From the NCBI RefSeq assembly GCF_022581195.2, contig NC_061462.1, positions 3,968,001 through 4,032,000 of the forward strand: a stretch of 64,000 bases of DNA. The letters run 5' to 3'. The stretch is from Helicoverpa zea. Its lineage: Eukaryota > Arthropoda > Insecta > Lepidoptera > Noctuidae. The notes under the pieces are model-generated. The model saw only the letters and a list, made by a program, of their open reading frames with translations, was not told where the DNA came from and searched no databases. This document shows positions 10,876-23,773 of the stretch, one piece after another. Position 1 is the stretch's first letter; the number at the start of each line of letters is the position of its first letter. The position numbers were made by a program, and so were the translations under genes.

Positions 10876-10990
10876 CAGACTGTCCCAAAAAAAATGAGGC
10901 TTAACAAAAAATAAAGGGATCACATTTCTAACAGCCTCATCCAGCAACAATTCTCGTAACACGACATCATAACACTAATGGATTTTGCCG
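10876..10990 (+). pseudogene. Relic of TIL exon 2
   Basis: Follows an acceptor (TTGATTTACAG) with GACTGTCCCAAAAAAAATGA, matching the start of TIL-5 exon 2 (GATTGTCCAAAAAATGA), but the frame stops after about eight codons (CPKKNEA-stop). A GATCAC...AACA...CC block at about 10919 also aligns with TIL-5. Cysteines after the first are lost. The foldback element sits 24 bp upstream. Confidence 0.45.
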
Positions 10991-11618
10991 AAGAAATTAC
11001 AAAGTGATAAAGACTTTGTCAACACAGGGTCATCTCTTGACAAGATTGCAACTTTTCTCTCAGGAATATGGTTGTCGTTTTATTACTTTCCCATAAAGAA
11101 AAAACCATAAAAATCCCCTTGAAATACGATAATCCTTTATGTTGATGGCTTAAGAGGCGTTTGTGAATTTGATGTGCCAGAAATCGATTCTTGGATAGGA
11201 TGGTGGATGTATTATTTTGGGGAGATGACACCCAAGAATAGTAAAGCAATATAAATGGTTTATAAGTAATGCAGATTCAATGTAACGCAATGTTTGTCAT
11301 TTTATTGAAACAATCTTCTAAAACAATATTATTTTTACAGATAATTTCCTAATAAGTAACACGTAATTTTTCTTCAAACAAACTCATGCCAAAATTCTTG
11401 TCTGGTGTTCAAAACTTCAAAATAATCCAGGCTATATTCACCAAACAAAATAGAGCACCATATAATGGAGAACATGTTACTATTTTGCATTTTTCGAACA
11501 TAAAACTTTTTGCTAACGCTGTTATTTTTAGAGAGGATAATGCAGCTATTTTTAATAGGCGTATTTTTTAGCACTACTGTTCTAGTAGAATAGTAGTTTT
11601 TGTAGGCATTAATTTTGA
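10991..11618. other. Gene-free stretch
   Basis: AT-rich; short open frames on both strands here show no family features. Confidence 0.4.
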
Positions 11619-11880
11619 CGACCTCGATGGCGTAATGGTCATCATGCCGGACCGCCGAACCTGAGGTCCCGGGTTCGATTCCCGGTTCGGTCGACATTTG
11701 TGTGATGAGCATGCTTGTTGGCCGTGGTCTGGGTGTTATGATATGTATTTAAATATGTATATATGTAGCTATATGTAGTTTATCAGTTGTGTTAGCACCC
11801 ATAACACAAGTTAATAAATAACTTACCATGGGGCTAACCGACCGTGTGTGAAAAAGGTGTCCCGACATTATTATTATATA
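11619..11880 (+). repeat. tRNA-derived SINE (family S3)
   Basis: The head carries Pol III boxes: GGCGTAATGGTCATCATGCC and the B box GGTTCGATTCC, followed by a non-tRNA body. It is too degenerate outside these boxes, and too long, to be a tRNA gene. Confidence 0.65.
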
Positions 11881-12601
11881 TGTATGTCTCTTCCAGACCT
11901 CGGGACTATAGAGTCCCGGATTTTTGGGAGGCGAACGTGGGGCCGAAGCCAACACGCTGAAGCCCTTTTGAGACAACTTTAATGAAATGTTGACACAAAA
12001 CCGACGATTATCCCTGTATACACTATAGAAATGTATCCAAGGACAATCCCCGGTTCTGTGCTAAACTATTGCTAACTATGGATGAAAACTACTTGGGCTA
12101 TTGTGATGGGATGCTAATGGTCTAGGAATGGGGAAACTACGGGAACTATGGCACCTGCCGATGACAATGTATTAAATACATGTTAAAATGGCAGGTGGAG
12201 ACTCGCCAACTCACTTACTGGGCCCCCGGGAATCAGTCACTGAAAAGCAACAAGAGGGCAACAGGGACATGAGCGGCTGAGAAGGGTGAGGATACCTCGG
12301 CGGACTTTAAACGCAGATCACGCGCTCCCTGTGGGTCCAGCATCAACGGCCCACTCGCCACTTACCACGAGGCACCTACCCTCCGAGCAGGACTAACCTT
12401 GCTCTAGCGACTCCACTCTGACCGGCCGATGAAGGCAAGCCAAGAGGTGGGAGACCTATCCCCCGTCATGCTTCACTCCGGCAAGCCGGAGATGGGGGAC
12501 AGTATACTCTCCCTGGAGCACTCGGATATATAGCCCCGCGGGGTCGCTACTCCCCGTCATCCGCCTCAGATGCCCTGCGGGGCTTATTATTATTATTATT
12601 A
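11881..12601. repeat. GC-rich interspersed repeat ending in (TTA)n
   Basis: A block of markedly higher GC than its surroundings, ending in TTATTATTATTATTATTAA. It contains short palindromes (CGGGACTATAGAGTCCCG; AGCCCCGCGGGG). The microsatellite tail suggests a retroposon; class not determined. Confidence 0.45.
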
Positions 12602-13264
12602 AGTAGCTTGAACAAGATTAAACAGATCGCCGCAGAGACCGGCTAATAGCCCCAGTCTTTCTTGCTTTAGAGTTTCGCGTTGATAATGGAATAGATAAGA
12701 TTTTCAATGCTGTAGTTTTAATTGAAAAGGTTCTATAAGGATGAGCTTAGGGAATGGAATAACTAGATAATACTTATTTCGTCGAAATAACCAAGTATCA
12801 AAGACGTTTTAAAAAACATTAGGGTAAAATAGAAACAAACTATCGTGAGAAAACCTAGTCTATTTTAATCTCATATTAATCTAGTAACTAAGACCAAAAT
12901 AAAATCTCGAAAATGTAAAAAAAAAAAACAATCATAAAATTTAAAAACACGAAAAGTTATTTAAAAATAAATATTTTTTTAAATTAGTAGCTAAGCAAAA
13001 CCAGTTTGCTCAGTGGCTCAAGCACCGGTCACGACGATTTGTAATAAACAATGATTATGAAGCTTATTTAATTAATTGCTTGACCATGCGCGATATTATA
13101 ACAAGGTTTCGATCACGTTATTATACGTGATGGTAGTTTTTCTTTGCGGTTTATATACGTAGTTTATGTAAGGATCAGCTCTGGCTTTGTATCTAAACAT
13201 TTCTCACGAATTCTTCTACCTAAAGCACGATAAACTGTACGTTCCGGCTGTGATTTGATCATCT
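12602..13264. other. Gene-free stretch
   Basis: AT-rich, no features recognised. Confidence 0.4.
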
Positions 13265-13269
13265 TTGGC

Positions 13270-13405
13270 AGTCGTTATGGATAGTCAAAAGTCAGTAAGG
13301 CTGACAACTAGTCTTACCAAGGTGTATTTTGTTGGCCGGGTATCTGGGTTGAGGAGGTCAGATAGGCAGTCGCACGTTGTTAACACTGGTAGGTACTCAG
13401 CTGGA
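13270..13405 (+). repeat. S1 SINE fragment
   Basis: Matches the S1 body: AGTCAGTAAGGCTGAC, CTGGGTTGAGGAGGTCAG and ATAGGCAGTCGC. Confidence 0.5.
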
Positions 13406-13512
13406 TCACAAATTATTCATGGAAGGTGGAAACTGCATACAATATTTATATGTTTAAAAACTAGCCCAAAGTTGCTGAAAAGCGCCTTTTATAATTTGCA
13501 GTGTATTTGTTA

Positions 13513-13701
13513 CTGTAAAAACCCGAACTATGGTAAATCCTAAGATTTTCCAGTAAAACCTAAGATTTACCGACATGAGTTGGTAAATGTAAGAATTAAT
13601 TATAAAGTTACGATTTTTTCGTGTCATGTTATCATATCGGTAATCATGTCTTAGGTTTTACTGGAAAATCTTAGGATTTACCATAGTTCGGGTTTTTACA
13701 G
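13513..13701. mobile_element. 189-bp MITE with ~53-bp terminal inverted repeats and TA target site
   Basis: Termini CTGTAAAAACCCGAACTATG are exactly inverted at the right end, with an arm length of about 53 bp. Both ends are flanked by TA (13511-13512 and 13702-13703), as expected for Tc1/mariner-type insertion. Confidence 0.8.
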
Positions 13702-13703
13702 TA

Positions 13704-14214
13704 ACATATCTACTACGAATTGGACGCAAAAGTCAACACAAAAAACATTAATTACTACTGTTTAAGGAGATTATTAGGTACAAAAAGACTAGTTCAAAAG
13801 TAAATAATGAAAATGATGCCTTGTGGCAAGGCAAAATGAAAGAAGAATAATATCTTAGGACTGACGCAACAGTCTAAAGTTGAGTTTTACCCAGCCAAGG
13901 TTATTAGTAATCCCGACTATTATTTAGTCAACAAAGCGTCGTTCTTAGCAAACAAAAGGAAAATGAAATCGACTGTAAGCTTGATAAATGTGATTTGTAA
14001 ATTATTCTCTTAAATAAGTCTAAATGTAGCAGTCTTAGCCTGTTTTATGTTGGAGATAAATTAAATAATTGGTGAAGCTTTCAAATTCAAAGATTGGATA
14101 TCAAGGGGAATCTAGGTTTCAAAGCATTCAGTACATCTATCATCAAGTTGGATAAGATATAAAACTTATAAACGCTCTTTCCCACTTCCCGCTAATTTAA
14201 TTGTTCTTCGCCTA
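13704..14214. other. Gene-free stretch
   Basis: No features recognised. Confidence 0.4.
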
Positions 14215-14335
14215 GCCGTTCTTCTCCATAGGAAGCTACTTTTGGAATGGGCAACTAGAATCAACCTTATTTATAATTTTTGACGTTCATAAGTGCTTGT
14301 AAAGGCCTAAATGAAATAAATGATTTGATTTGATT
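14215..14335 (+). repeat. 3' end of a non-LTR retrotransposon
   Basis: Ends AATGAAATAAATGATTTGA followed by TTTGA repeats, a tail I recognise from lepidopteran LINE copies; the rest of the element is missing. Confidence 0.45.
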
Positions 14336-16842
14336 GACAAAAACCACCTACTTTCAAAGAGCACGTGGGTGGCATGTAGGTGTCTACATTAGGGCTCAGT
14401 AACATCCCACAGAGTTTTTCACAAAACAAGCTTTAGGATTATTTATAAAGATGCGTTGCACTCGTAAAAACATACGCATACAAGAAAGCAATGTTACCTA
14501 AAATTGGAGAGGACTCTTCAAAATTATCATTGCTTACTTGGTTGAGGATAATAATTAAGTATATCGTACCATAAATGACTTTAACAATGACTGAATAGTA
14601 TTAAGTACTTTATCTAATAGTTAAGCACTGAAGCACCGGCTTCGGAATTATTTAGTTTTCTAGGTCAAATTATTCTAAAGCGAATACTACTTTAAAAACT
14701 TACTTGTTATTCTCAAAACACACGCTTACAAATCCTGTAACGATTACAGAATAACCACTTCATTCTGTTTAATGAAAATAACGCAACCACTAACTCAAAC
14801 GTTTTTCCCTATCTACTCCACCATATATTCAGATATCTTGCATCAAATCAACCACGGTGTTCCCCTGTTTATTTATCCGTACCACTTCATCAAAATAAAA
14901 CAATACCTCCAGAATTAAGTCACCACAAGCGATTCCCATCCTTGTCTCTAAACTAATAAATCTCAATTTAGGACCCACAATATTGGAAGTAAATAACAAA
15001 CTGTTTACCCTGAAAATGAGGACTGGATTTTTTATGATCTCAGAGACAAAGTCGTTTGATTAAAAATAAAGTTGTGTACAACTTTTGAGAAGAGACATAA
15101 ACAAACATGGTGTATTTCTTTTGCAATTTGCTCACTGTTGTATATTTTATTACAATGTATATCTTGCTATCTTAACTAACCTGAGTCTGTTTACAGCTAT
15201 CTACACTCTAAATGACCTCATCATTGAATAGGGACTTTATGTTCTCTTCATAAAACATGACCCACACAAAAAGGACTCGTTGCTTCAGTCCACATACTTT
15301 ACCTACAGTACAGCAGCTATGAAGCGTGCAGCTCTCATAAAAGCCTTTGAAAAACAGACAGCTTATTTTACCCCAGGTTTATATACCGAAAATATTCTAA
15401 AGAAGAAATCGTGCAACGCAAAATTTTATTTAACAATGAAGGAATTATGTTTTTAAGTGTAATGAGGCAATTTACCGACCCAACTGTATTCTGCGGAACC
15501 CGTGCAAGAGTTATTATGAACCACTCGTTTTGTTCCCTCATTACTACGGATAATGCGTAGTTTAAAATGCAAGGGATTTACTCGGTTCTCCTATTTTTGG
15601 TTTTGTAGTTTTGGGTTTAGCAACGAAATAATCTATTGAGGTAGAACGTAATTTGCGTAGAATTTTCAGCGGAATGAGCTGTAGAATTTTTGAGTCGGAT
15701 TATTTGCATTTCAGTTTACATCATTATATTTTTGGTGCTCATTAGAGACAAGATTCTATTATAAATACTTTAAAAATACCACATAACGGTACGCTGTAAA
15801 CACGGTAATAAGCTTACATTTTCAATTGTTCTAGAAATATTTCGCTCACCGCTCTTTCTAACATTTTCTTCTATGAAGCGGAATCATAATAGCTTCCTAA
15901 GCCCGCTTAGTCCCGGTCACACAAGTGTTCATAAATATAAAGTCCGGGACAGCGGCCGTCGTGTGTTTCTTTATTACGTTGAGTTACATTATATTTAGTT
16001 GTGGTATGTCCTACTTCTGTCATAGTGAGTCCGCAGATTCGGATTTTAAGAGGAATTTCGCAAATCTAGATTTTTGCTGTTGAAACATACATGTTGGGAC
16101 ATTGTTTCACACAGTTTAAATCAAATAGAAAATAAATATTTATTTACCACCAGAAAGCATTTAGAGGTCTTCGAAGGTGTTGTCTGATGTTTGTTCCCGA
16201 AAGAAGATTGTTTCGTAGAATACAAAAGTAATTACTTATTTTTAAACCCACAAATGTAATTTTAAAGTGAAATTGATCGGCTCAAAGTAAAATATTAATT
16301 GGAAATCAGATAAATCGTCAATCCTTTGCAATGTTCGTTGGGTTAATTGATTTTAAATTAATATTTTGGTAGAACATTTAATTTATGTATTTCCGTGTAA
16401 TGCTTTTAAGAAAATTTATTATTCATGCACTCATTACCCACTTTCATAACCATAAAAGAATTATATGAATTGATAGGGGCTCGTAACAATTTTGTAATGG
16501 ATAAAATGAATGGTACTAACGAATTCGATTGTAACTATCAAGGTATATTGGGGTGAAGAATTTATAGTAACAGACCTGAAAGGTTAAGAAGAATCGACCA
16601 TTTCGAAAAGCGTCACTTAGTTCTGTTCAAAGATGTATAAATTAATTAACATTAAATTGTTTGTCGCGACTCTCATATATAGAAACCGAAAAGTTACGAA
16701 TAGTCAAGAGCTTGGACAGACAGTCTTGTTAAATGAATTTATTTAGTAGATATGTCTAGGAAAAGGCTCGGCAGCAGATATAGGTGCGTAATATAGTGAC
16801 TTGCCCTTATCACACTGTAAATTTGCTGTGTTATAATTAAAA
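14336..16842. other. 2.5-kb gene-free stretch
   Basis: No exon with TIL features, no RNA gene and no clear repeat boundary seen on either strand. Confidence 0.4.
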
Positions 16843-17052
16843 AAACTTTTTTACAAAAAAGTTATACCGACTTCCCAAAACACTAAAAAGCAAAAAAAAA
16901 AACTAATTTTAGGTGCATCGGCCTAGAAGTCGGTGTCTAATGGATGTTACTAAGGTATAATTTTGCCACCGACTTCTAGGCCGATTAGTTTTTTTTTTGC
17001 TTTTTAGTGTTTTGGGAAGTCGGTATAATTTTTTTGTAAAAAAGTTTTTTAT
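16843..17052. mobile_element. Inverted-repeat MITE
   Basis: Arms of about 90 bp (16843..16936 and 16966..17052) pair almost perfectly, including ACCGACTTCCCAAAACACT and CACCGACTTCTAGGCCGAT. About 30 bp separate them. Confidence 0.75.
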
Positions 17053-17525
17053 TTACAGCTTTTCAGTGATACGAATAGTTGTCACTATCCATATAAGTGG
17101 GAAGTTCTCATCAATACAAAGAACATAAGTCCAAATACGAGGTATTTTACATATTCAGTTGTCGAGTTCCCTCGACTTTCTCTGGTCGCCATCATCAGGT
17201 CAGCTCCAAACCTTCACTGTTGCAAAGGTCTTGTCAATACAAATAATTTAAGCCCAAACACGAGGTAGTTTACATATTCAGTTGTCGAGTTCCCTCGGCC
17301 CTCTCTGGTCTCTATCATCAGGTCAGCTCCAAATCCATCATCAAATTCTGACCTGATGACTATGGGACCAACTGGCAGCTATTCCGAGTCGAACAAAAAA
17401 AGAATCACGTAAATCGGTCTATAGACCTCGGAGTAATCGATGTACATACATAGAAAAAAAAAAAAAAACATACTGGCCGAATTGAGAACCTCCTCCTTTT
17501 TGGGAAGTCGGTTAAAAAAGTAAAG
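17053..17525. repeat. Repeat with a duplicated ~118-bp segment
   Basis: Two direct copies of a segment (about 17108..17215 and 17227..17335) share TTACATATTCAGTTGTCGAG and ATCATCAGGTCAGCTCCAAA. The block ends GGGAAGTCGGTTAAAAAA, which joins it to the adjacent inverted-repeat MITE (AAGTCGGT motif). Fragments of the same end occur at 33285. Confidence 0.5.
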
Positions 17526-20500
17526 AAAGCATTTGATGAAACTTGGCACACATCAAAATATCATAAAGGCTACTTTTTATCCGGGTCCGAGAAGTGCTCC
17601 GAACTGAGGGTGAAACCGCGAGAGACAGCCAGTCGTAAATTCTACTGAAAATTCTAAAGTACCTACGTTTTTATGCTTGTTAAACTTTGGGTTAAAACGT
17701 TAGAACCAACTTTTTTATAGCACTGCGCTAAATAGTATTCTCTAACGTGTAATTTAGGCAAACTATCTAGTTTCAAACTGTTCGGTACATAAATCAAAAT
17801 ATCTAGGTCAATATAATTTACACTAATAGATTGGGTCAGTTAATGTATTCAATTATATCTGCAATCAAATAATTGTGTTAAGCTAACAGTTCGAGATGTC
17901 GGTCAACAGATTAGGCTAGTTTGTTTGAGGAGATAATCTAGTCAAGGGAATAGTGGAAGCTGTAGTAAGAATATTCTATAGCAGGAAACACTTTTATCGC
18001 ATATAAACCATTAAAAAAAGATCTTATTTCTTTAAAATTTTGTAACTCAAATAAAAACCTGTGAAAAGGATCTCTTTTTACCTTGTCCTAGCCACCTATG
18101 CATCGGAAATATGAGGTCACGAAGCTTGCTTAAAATCGATTGAAGATAATCAAACTTTAAACTTGCCTAAGTACCTTTACAGAACTTACAAAACTAATGC
18201 ATTTCATTATTTTACTAGCTTCTGCCAGCGACTTCGTCCGCGTTAGATTCGGACTTCGTGCAAAGAGAGGCAGAAATAATAAACACCAGCCAATCCAATT
18301 ATCTAAATCTATGCGTAACTACTACTACTTCACCCAAAATGAAATAAAATGTAAACTAATATTAATTTGTAATTTGAACGAATATTTAAACACTACCAAA
18401 ATCTATACTTATAATAAATCTGTAGAGAGGTCAATTCTGTACATTGAATATATTTCCAAAATAACTATCAGGGGGTGACTAGTGATTGATACTGATGCCA
18501 AAAATGCAATCAAGAAATTTTTTGTCTGTCTGTCTGTCTGTATGTTCGTTATGGAAACAAAAACTACTGGACGGATTTTAACGAACCTTGGTACAATTAT
18601 TCTTCATACTCCTGAGCAGGTTATAGGATACTTTTCATCACGCTACGATCAATAGGAGCAGAGCAGTGAAGGAAAATGTGGGGAAAACGGGAGAAGTTTC
18701 TCTATTTTTTAAACTTCCGTCGCGTGTGCAGGCTTAATGGTTAAAGCTACACAGGAACCATGTATGACGGAAATGTTTTCTCTAAATATAGAGTTACTTT
18801 CAGTTATTTACCTTATTTTATTTTTATTGAATTCACCAACCCTTTTAAATTAAGTCACAAGCAATCTCAGTACAACGCAATCACGGGCTGTTAACAGCAC
18901 AAAAAAAAAACCTCTGAAGTTGACGTGAAAAGTTTTAAAAACGCTGCGAACGAGCGTAATATCGTTTTCCAGTTCCACGAAAGTCTAGGCAGTGGAGAAG
19001 CTAGTTACTCTTATTAACAGCCCGAGCCACAGAATAGAGATCTACAGTTGTGAAAGTCCCTACTAACGCTCACCTACCTTGATACATAGTACACCGAAAA
19101 CAACCTGCGATATGGTTATTTCCTTTTGTCTCAACCCATCCAAAGGTTGTCTGTAAAAGATCGCTTTTAGCGAAAAGACAGCCCATTGTGTCACCGACTT
19201 CAAAATTTTATGTTTTGTTCTTGTTGATCTTAATGCGTGTGTGAGTGATATTGTTACGAACGTTAGAACGTGGCTTCACAGCTATTTGCAAGAGATGTAT
19301 TTAAACTGTGGCAGGACTCTGTAGGTCCATGATGGCTAACTTTGTAGGGACAGTAGTTTATTGTTGAGAGTTTGGTAGTACAAAATAGCAGGAAAATGGC
19401 TCACTTGAATCTCAGTCTCAGTCAGAGGGAATTAAGAAGTTTTCGGAATGAACAATAAGACATGTCTATAGGTTTCCACTGCATCCCGTGTCAAGTATTT
19501 AACGCATCCGGACCAAAGGTAGCCTGTAGCCTGTCTCCATAAACGGCCTATCTCACACTGAAATATTTTTTCAGAATCAGTCCAGTAGTTCCCGATGTTC
19601 AGTAAACACACAAACTCTTCAGCTTCATGAGATTAATATAAATATATGGTTTTGTTAGAAAGTTTTTGATAATAGTTTATAGGTTAGAGATTAAATTGGA
19701 TACAGCTGAGCCTTAGTATTGGTAGTTTGGACAGTAGGTACCTACACAAGAATTACTGCAACGTTTACTTGGTAAATATAACAGTAATTCTGCAAACATT
19801 TACTTGGTAAATATTAATCACTCTTAAATAACGACGAGTAGGTATCTCAATAAACATATGAGTTGATTTTCGGCGAAATTACATGATAAGAGTTTGATAC
19901 ACTTTTACAATACACAGAAATGCGGAAAAATCTACCCAGCTAAGTAGTGCAAAATCTACTCACGTGAAAACAAAAGCTTACTAAAATTTCGACTCGCCGT
20001 ATAATCTTCGTGCAGAATAAATGACCTCATTAATAATAAATACTTATCACTTTAAAAATGAATGAGTTGAAACCAGGGGGTGTGAAATGAGGTTACACCA
20101 TCTCGATTCGGACGTCCCCACCGCTTGTCGCAAGGGAATTATTAAAACTTTCCATCTTTCATAATAAAGTTTTATATTGAAAGAGCTGAGACGGATTTTT
20201 TACAGCGAGTCATCTTTAATTGCATCTAGTTATGCAATTTTATAAGCGGAGCGCAATTTTTTAAAATTGGAACTTGGAAGTTAGATCGGTTTATTAAATT
20301 ATTACAATCCTCGTCGTTGACTTCGATTTTCTTTTTTTTTTGGTTTGTGGACGATCGTAGCTCTGATTTTAAGTAGTTTTGTGGTAAAATGAAATTGTCA
20401 TTTATAATCTCTACCATGTTATGTGATGAAATACTCATTTAACAATATATTTACTATGTTCTAACTAGGAGCGTGGTTTAAAAGTAGAAGTACATAAAAT

Positions 20501-20700
20501 ATTTAATACAAGTCCGATACAAAACCTTATTAATACACTTTTCCATTGATTACCGTCATAAATTATATATCGCATTCACAGAACAGTTGCACCTCAAATA
20601 TTTACACAAGTGTAAATAAAGTAATTCTTACAAAAATAATTGTTATTATCGTTTATTGATTCACGGGTGAATTAATTGCAAGCAAGTGTATTATGAGGAC
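17526..20700. other. Gene-free stretch with retroposon fragments
   Basis: Contains family R-like pieces at about 17530..17635, 18480..18760 (after a TCTG microsatellite at about 18520) and 19455..19640, and otherwise AT-rich sequence. Open frames here (for example near 18197 and 20226) show no domain features. Confidence 0.35.
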
Positions 20701-20703
20701 GGT

Positions 20704-20710
20704 TATAAAA
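20704..20710 (+). promoter_or_regulatory. TATA box of TIL-A
   Basis: TATAAAA lies 63 bp upstream of the TIL-A ATG at 20767. Confidence 0.6.
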
Positions 20711-20766
20711 GGGACTTTTAATATAAATAATTTCATTTTCATTTCGAAAACAGTTTAAAGTATACA

Positions 20767-20848
20767 ATGTTCAGTTTGTTTTTATTTTCGTGTCTAATTG
20801 TTTGTGTTTACTCAAATAATATTTTAAAAGAGCCTACAATTTCGTCAG
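20767..20848 (+). CDS. TIL-A exon 1 (signal peptide)
   Basis: Encodes MFSLFLFSCLIVCVYS and a short linker ending SS; the donor is CAG|GTACCC, phase 1. Confidence 0.75.
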
Positions 20849-21572
20849 GTACCCAAAATACTTTTGTTTTTGTCGACGGAAGGATTTCTTTGAAAAATTC
20901 CTTTAAAATATTTTTTCCTTTGAAATACTTGTATCTTGGACTTTTAATTTATCATTTAATTTCAGCAAAGTATTCCAGAATTTTTAAGAAATTGTCTTTT
21001 GTTCTTTGACAAATATTTAATTAATCAAAATAAGTATGTACATACATCAACATTTTCCTTATATGAAACGTTAAACCACAACGGGATAACCTTTTACTGC
21101 AATAATTGTCTTCAAATATTTTTGAAGACTTCCAGTCAATAACTGTCATGAAAAGCACCACTAGCTAGATAGATAGGGATAGTTGTAAAATATCTACTGT
21201 CAATTTAAAACCCGTCAATTTAAATTTAAGACAGTCCATTCAAAAAACGAAGTAAGGAAAGATGAGCGGAGATGTAATAATGCGGGTTGGTCAGGCGCTT
21301 TCTTCTAGTGGTCATGACCAAAACGATCAGTTGCGAGATGGTTACGAGTGAACTAACGAGGCGTTCGTTTTCTGCGATAAATGTCAATGAATTTCGGTAC
21401 TACAAAAAAATCGGGTTCAAAAAAATGTGTATAAGGGCGAAGATAGGATCGTTCCTCGTCCCCCGCAGATCCGCATTTTGACGTGCTACTTTCTTAGGAG
21501 TTTTTCCATTATGGCGCATCCGCTAGTCATTTTTTTCCATGATTCAAACTTATACGTAATTTATCTTTATAG

Positions 21573-21743
21573 GATCATGTAAAGAAAACGAGCATATGGA
21601 AATTAACAGCACAAGTTGTCAATTGACCTGTGATAATAGATATCTGCTGAGTTCTGACAGCATATGTGAATCTTTCACTGGCTGTGCTTGTAATGTTGGG
21701 TATGTTAGACTCCCTGGCAAATGCGTCTTAGAAGATGACTGTC
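21573..21743 (+). CDS. TIL-A exon 2 (8-cysteine TIL domain)
   Basis: Domain starts GSCKENE and ends CVLEDDCR. It has eight cysteines and lacks the C2/C6 positions. The motif TSCQLTC...CESFTGCAC matches TIL-C domain T2 (TTCQRTC...CEPFTGCVC). Confidence 0.8.
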
Positions 21744-22191
21744 GTAAGTAAACAATAAATACATAAGTGTAGTTAAGGCATTTATTTCTAACAGATATCG
21801 CTTAGATGTAACACTAAAGCAATACTCAGCAATAATGTTACCACCATTGTAATCTTTGACTACTACAGAATTTAAGAGCAATCTATTCGTAAGCCTTAGT
21901 TTGCTCCTCATAAAGGCTTAGGGTCTTTCCGTTAACTATTAGCTGCAAAAAATGACTTACACATAAACACACACACGTTCACACACACACTTACATTACT
22001 TAAAAAAGAATACTAGCCATATACTTGGTAAGATATTAGGTACAATTCCTCGCGTATGCACAGTAATGTTTAAATTGTTGTGAAGTCAACAATATAAATC
22101 ATTATCACAAGTGTGAACAAATGCGCAAATAACAAATTGAGAAATGAGTTTAATGTACGTACTTATTAATTTTCATGTTTATTTAAATCAG

Positions 22192-22459
22192 CTCCAGAAG
22201 AAAATTACTGTGGACCTTACGAAGAAAAAACGGACTGCGAAATAACCTGCCCCCCTCAAGCTTGTGAGAGTGTTTACATGACTTATGATTGCAACGAGAA
22301 TAAACAGAGTAAGCAGTGCCGGACTGGTTGTGTGTTACATGACTTATGATTGCAACGAGAATAAACAGAGTAAGCAGTGCCGGACTGGATGTAACTGTAT
22401 CGAAGGGCATTTGAGGAATGCTATTGGCATGTGTGTTCCAAAAAAATTTTGTCCTACAC
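22192..22459 (+). CDS. TIL-A exon 3 (10-cysteine TIL domain, disrupted)
   Basis: Starts PPEENYCGPYEEKTDC and carries CPPQACES. A 61-bp segment beginning TACATGACTTATGATTGCAA is present twice (22275 and 22336) and shifts the frame. Without one copy, the exon would be 207 nt and end CVPKKFCPT. Confidence 0.8.
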
Positions 22460-23269
22460 GTAAGTACCATACGACTTATAAACATAAAGATAATGATTAG
22501 CAGTAGGTAACTATTTGAGCGTTTGATTATGATGGTACGAGTAAAGTTATGAAACTGAAGGTTGTTATTTCAGTTAGTGCTAGACACTATTTTTCTGATT
22601 ATACATAATGTAGGTATTTAACTAACCTATGACAAGTCACAATGTATATACGTCATACCTCGTAAGTATAATACAGTAGGTAGACCTAATACCAATTCAC
22701 TTTATGAGTATTAAGAAAAGCTAATTTAGCTAACTCAATGTATCCTCGATAATACACATACTTAGGTACCTAACATAAAATAAATAATTTAAAACAAATT
22801 ATATACCTACCGACGTACTCATGTAAAAAAAATATCGTCATTATTTTTTCCCGTAGCAAGACGTCTTATTACAAAACAAATTACGTAATGCCCACAAAGT
22901 TGCTCAGAACATAAAACCCAACAATGAACAAACTATTAAAACAAAAACTATGACGCACATTTGCATTCCAACTTAAGTTTTAGTAATTGCATCGTGCACT
23001 TTAATTAAGACAGGGAACTCCATGCTCGTTCCAAGTATTTTACTAATTGGAAATAAATTAAGTGGAACAACAGGCAAACAGGTAGACGTCTCATGAGACG
23101 GTTAGGTACAATAGAACAAGGGTGATGTGTAAATTGTACCTACCAGTAGAATTGTCACGGTAATTAAGATAATTAATTATTGTCTGTTTTCTTGAGAGAA
23201 ATTCTTTACACATCCCCAATGTATTTATTCTATTACCATCAGAATATTTTGGCATAAAGAGAACTATTG

Positions 23270-23435
23270 GAGTTTTCAGTATAATAAGACTAGCTTGCGT
23301 CAGCGGTTTCACGCGTCCCAAGGGAACTACGCTATGTACCGAAATTATAAGTAGTCTGTAGCCTTCCTCGATAAATATGCTTACACTGGAATAATTTTTC
23401 AAATTGGTCCCTGAGATTAACACGCTCAAGTAAAT
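23270..23435 (+). repeat. Family R retroposon fragment
   Basis: Shows the degraded order of the R family (ACTAGCTTGCGTCAGCGGTT, then a GTAGCCTTCCTCGATAAAT-like middle and ATTTTTCAAATTGGTCCC). Lies in a TIL-A intron. Confidence 0.4.
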
Positions 23436-23590
23436 TAGCCAACTCAGTCATCTTTTTATTTATTATCTACAATCACAATTTGTTTCAAAAACTCTAGCTA
23501 TGGTTTGCTTGTTTCACGTTCTGCATCTTAGATCTAGAAGATAAACTAAATTCAATCACTATTAACCGTGAATCTTATCTGCCTTTTCAG

Positions 23591-23773
23591 CGTTTTACGT
23601 CATCCGAAGCCTCCGTGACTACAATTTGCCGCGGCCTCGTTATCATGAAGTGAAGTTATTTAATCGTGAATGGGCATTAACACCTTTAGTTGATACTGAC
23701 GCATTAAATGTATCAACAAATTCAGAGAGTCTTCTACCATCATCGAGTTCAAATTCAGCTAATTCTAGTCAAG
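23591..23773 (+). CDS. TIL-A exon 4 (Ser/Asn-rich linker)
   Basis: 183 nt, phase 1 to 1, no cysteine; ends in SLLPSSSSNSANSSQG. The low-complexity Ser-rich end parallels the Ser-rich exon of TIL-C at 63423..63620. Confidence 0.7.

Noticed and set aside
11619..11700. tRNA gene
   Set aside because: Has A- and B-box-like sequence but continues into a repeat body and does not fold cleanly as a cloverleaf by eye; treated as a SINE head. Same for 1290-1375 and 24500-24590 on the minus strand.
18197..18478. 93-codon open frame
   Set aside because: Begins in retroposon-like sequence and shows no domain or signal.
21960..21992. (CA)n tract as a feature
   Set aside because: Short imperfect microsatellite with no evident role.
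22183..22485. 100-codon minus-strand frame over TIL-A exon 3
   Set aside because: Antisense shadow of a cysteine-rich exon; no features of its own.
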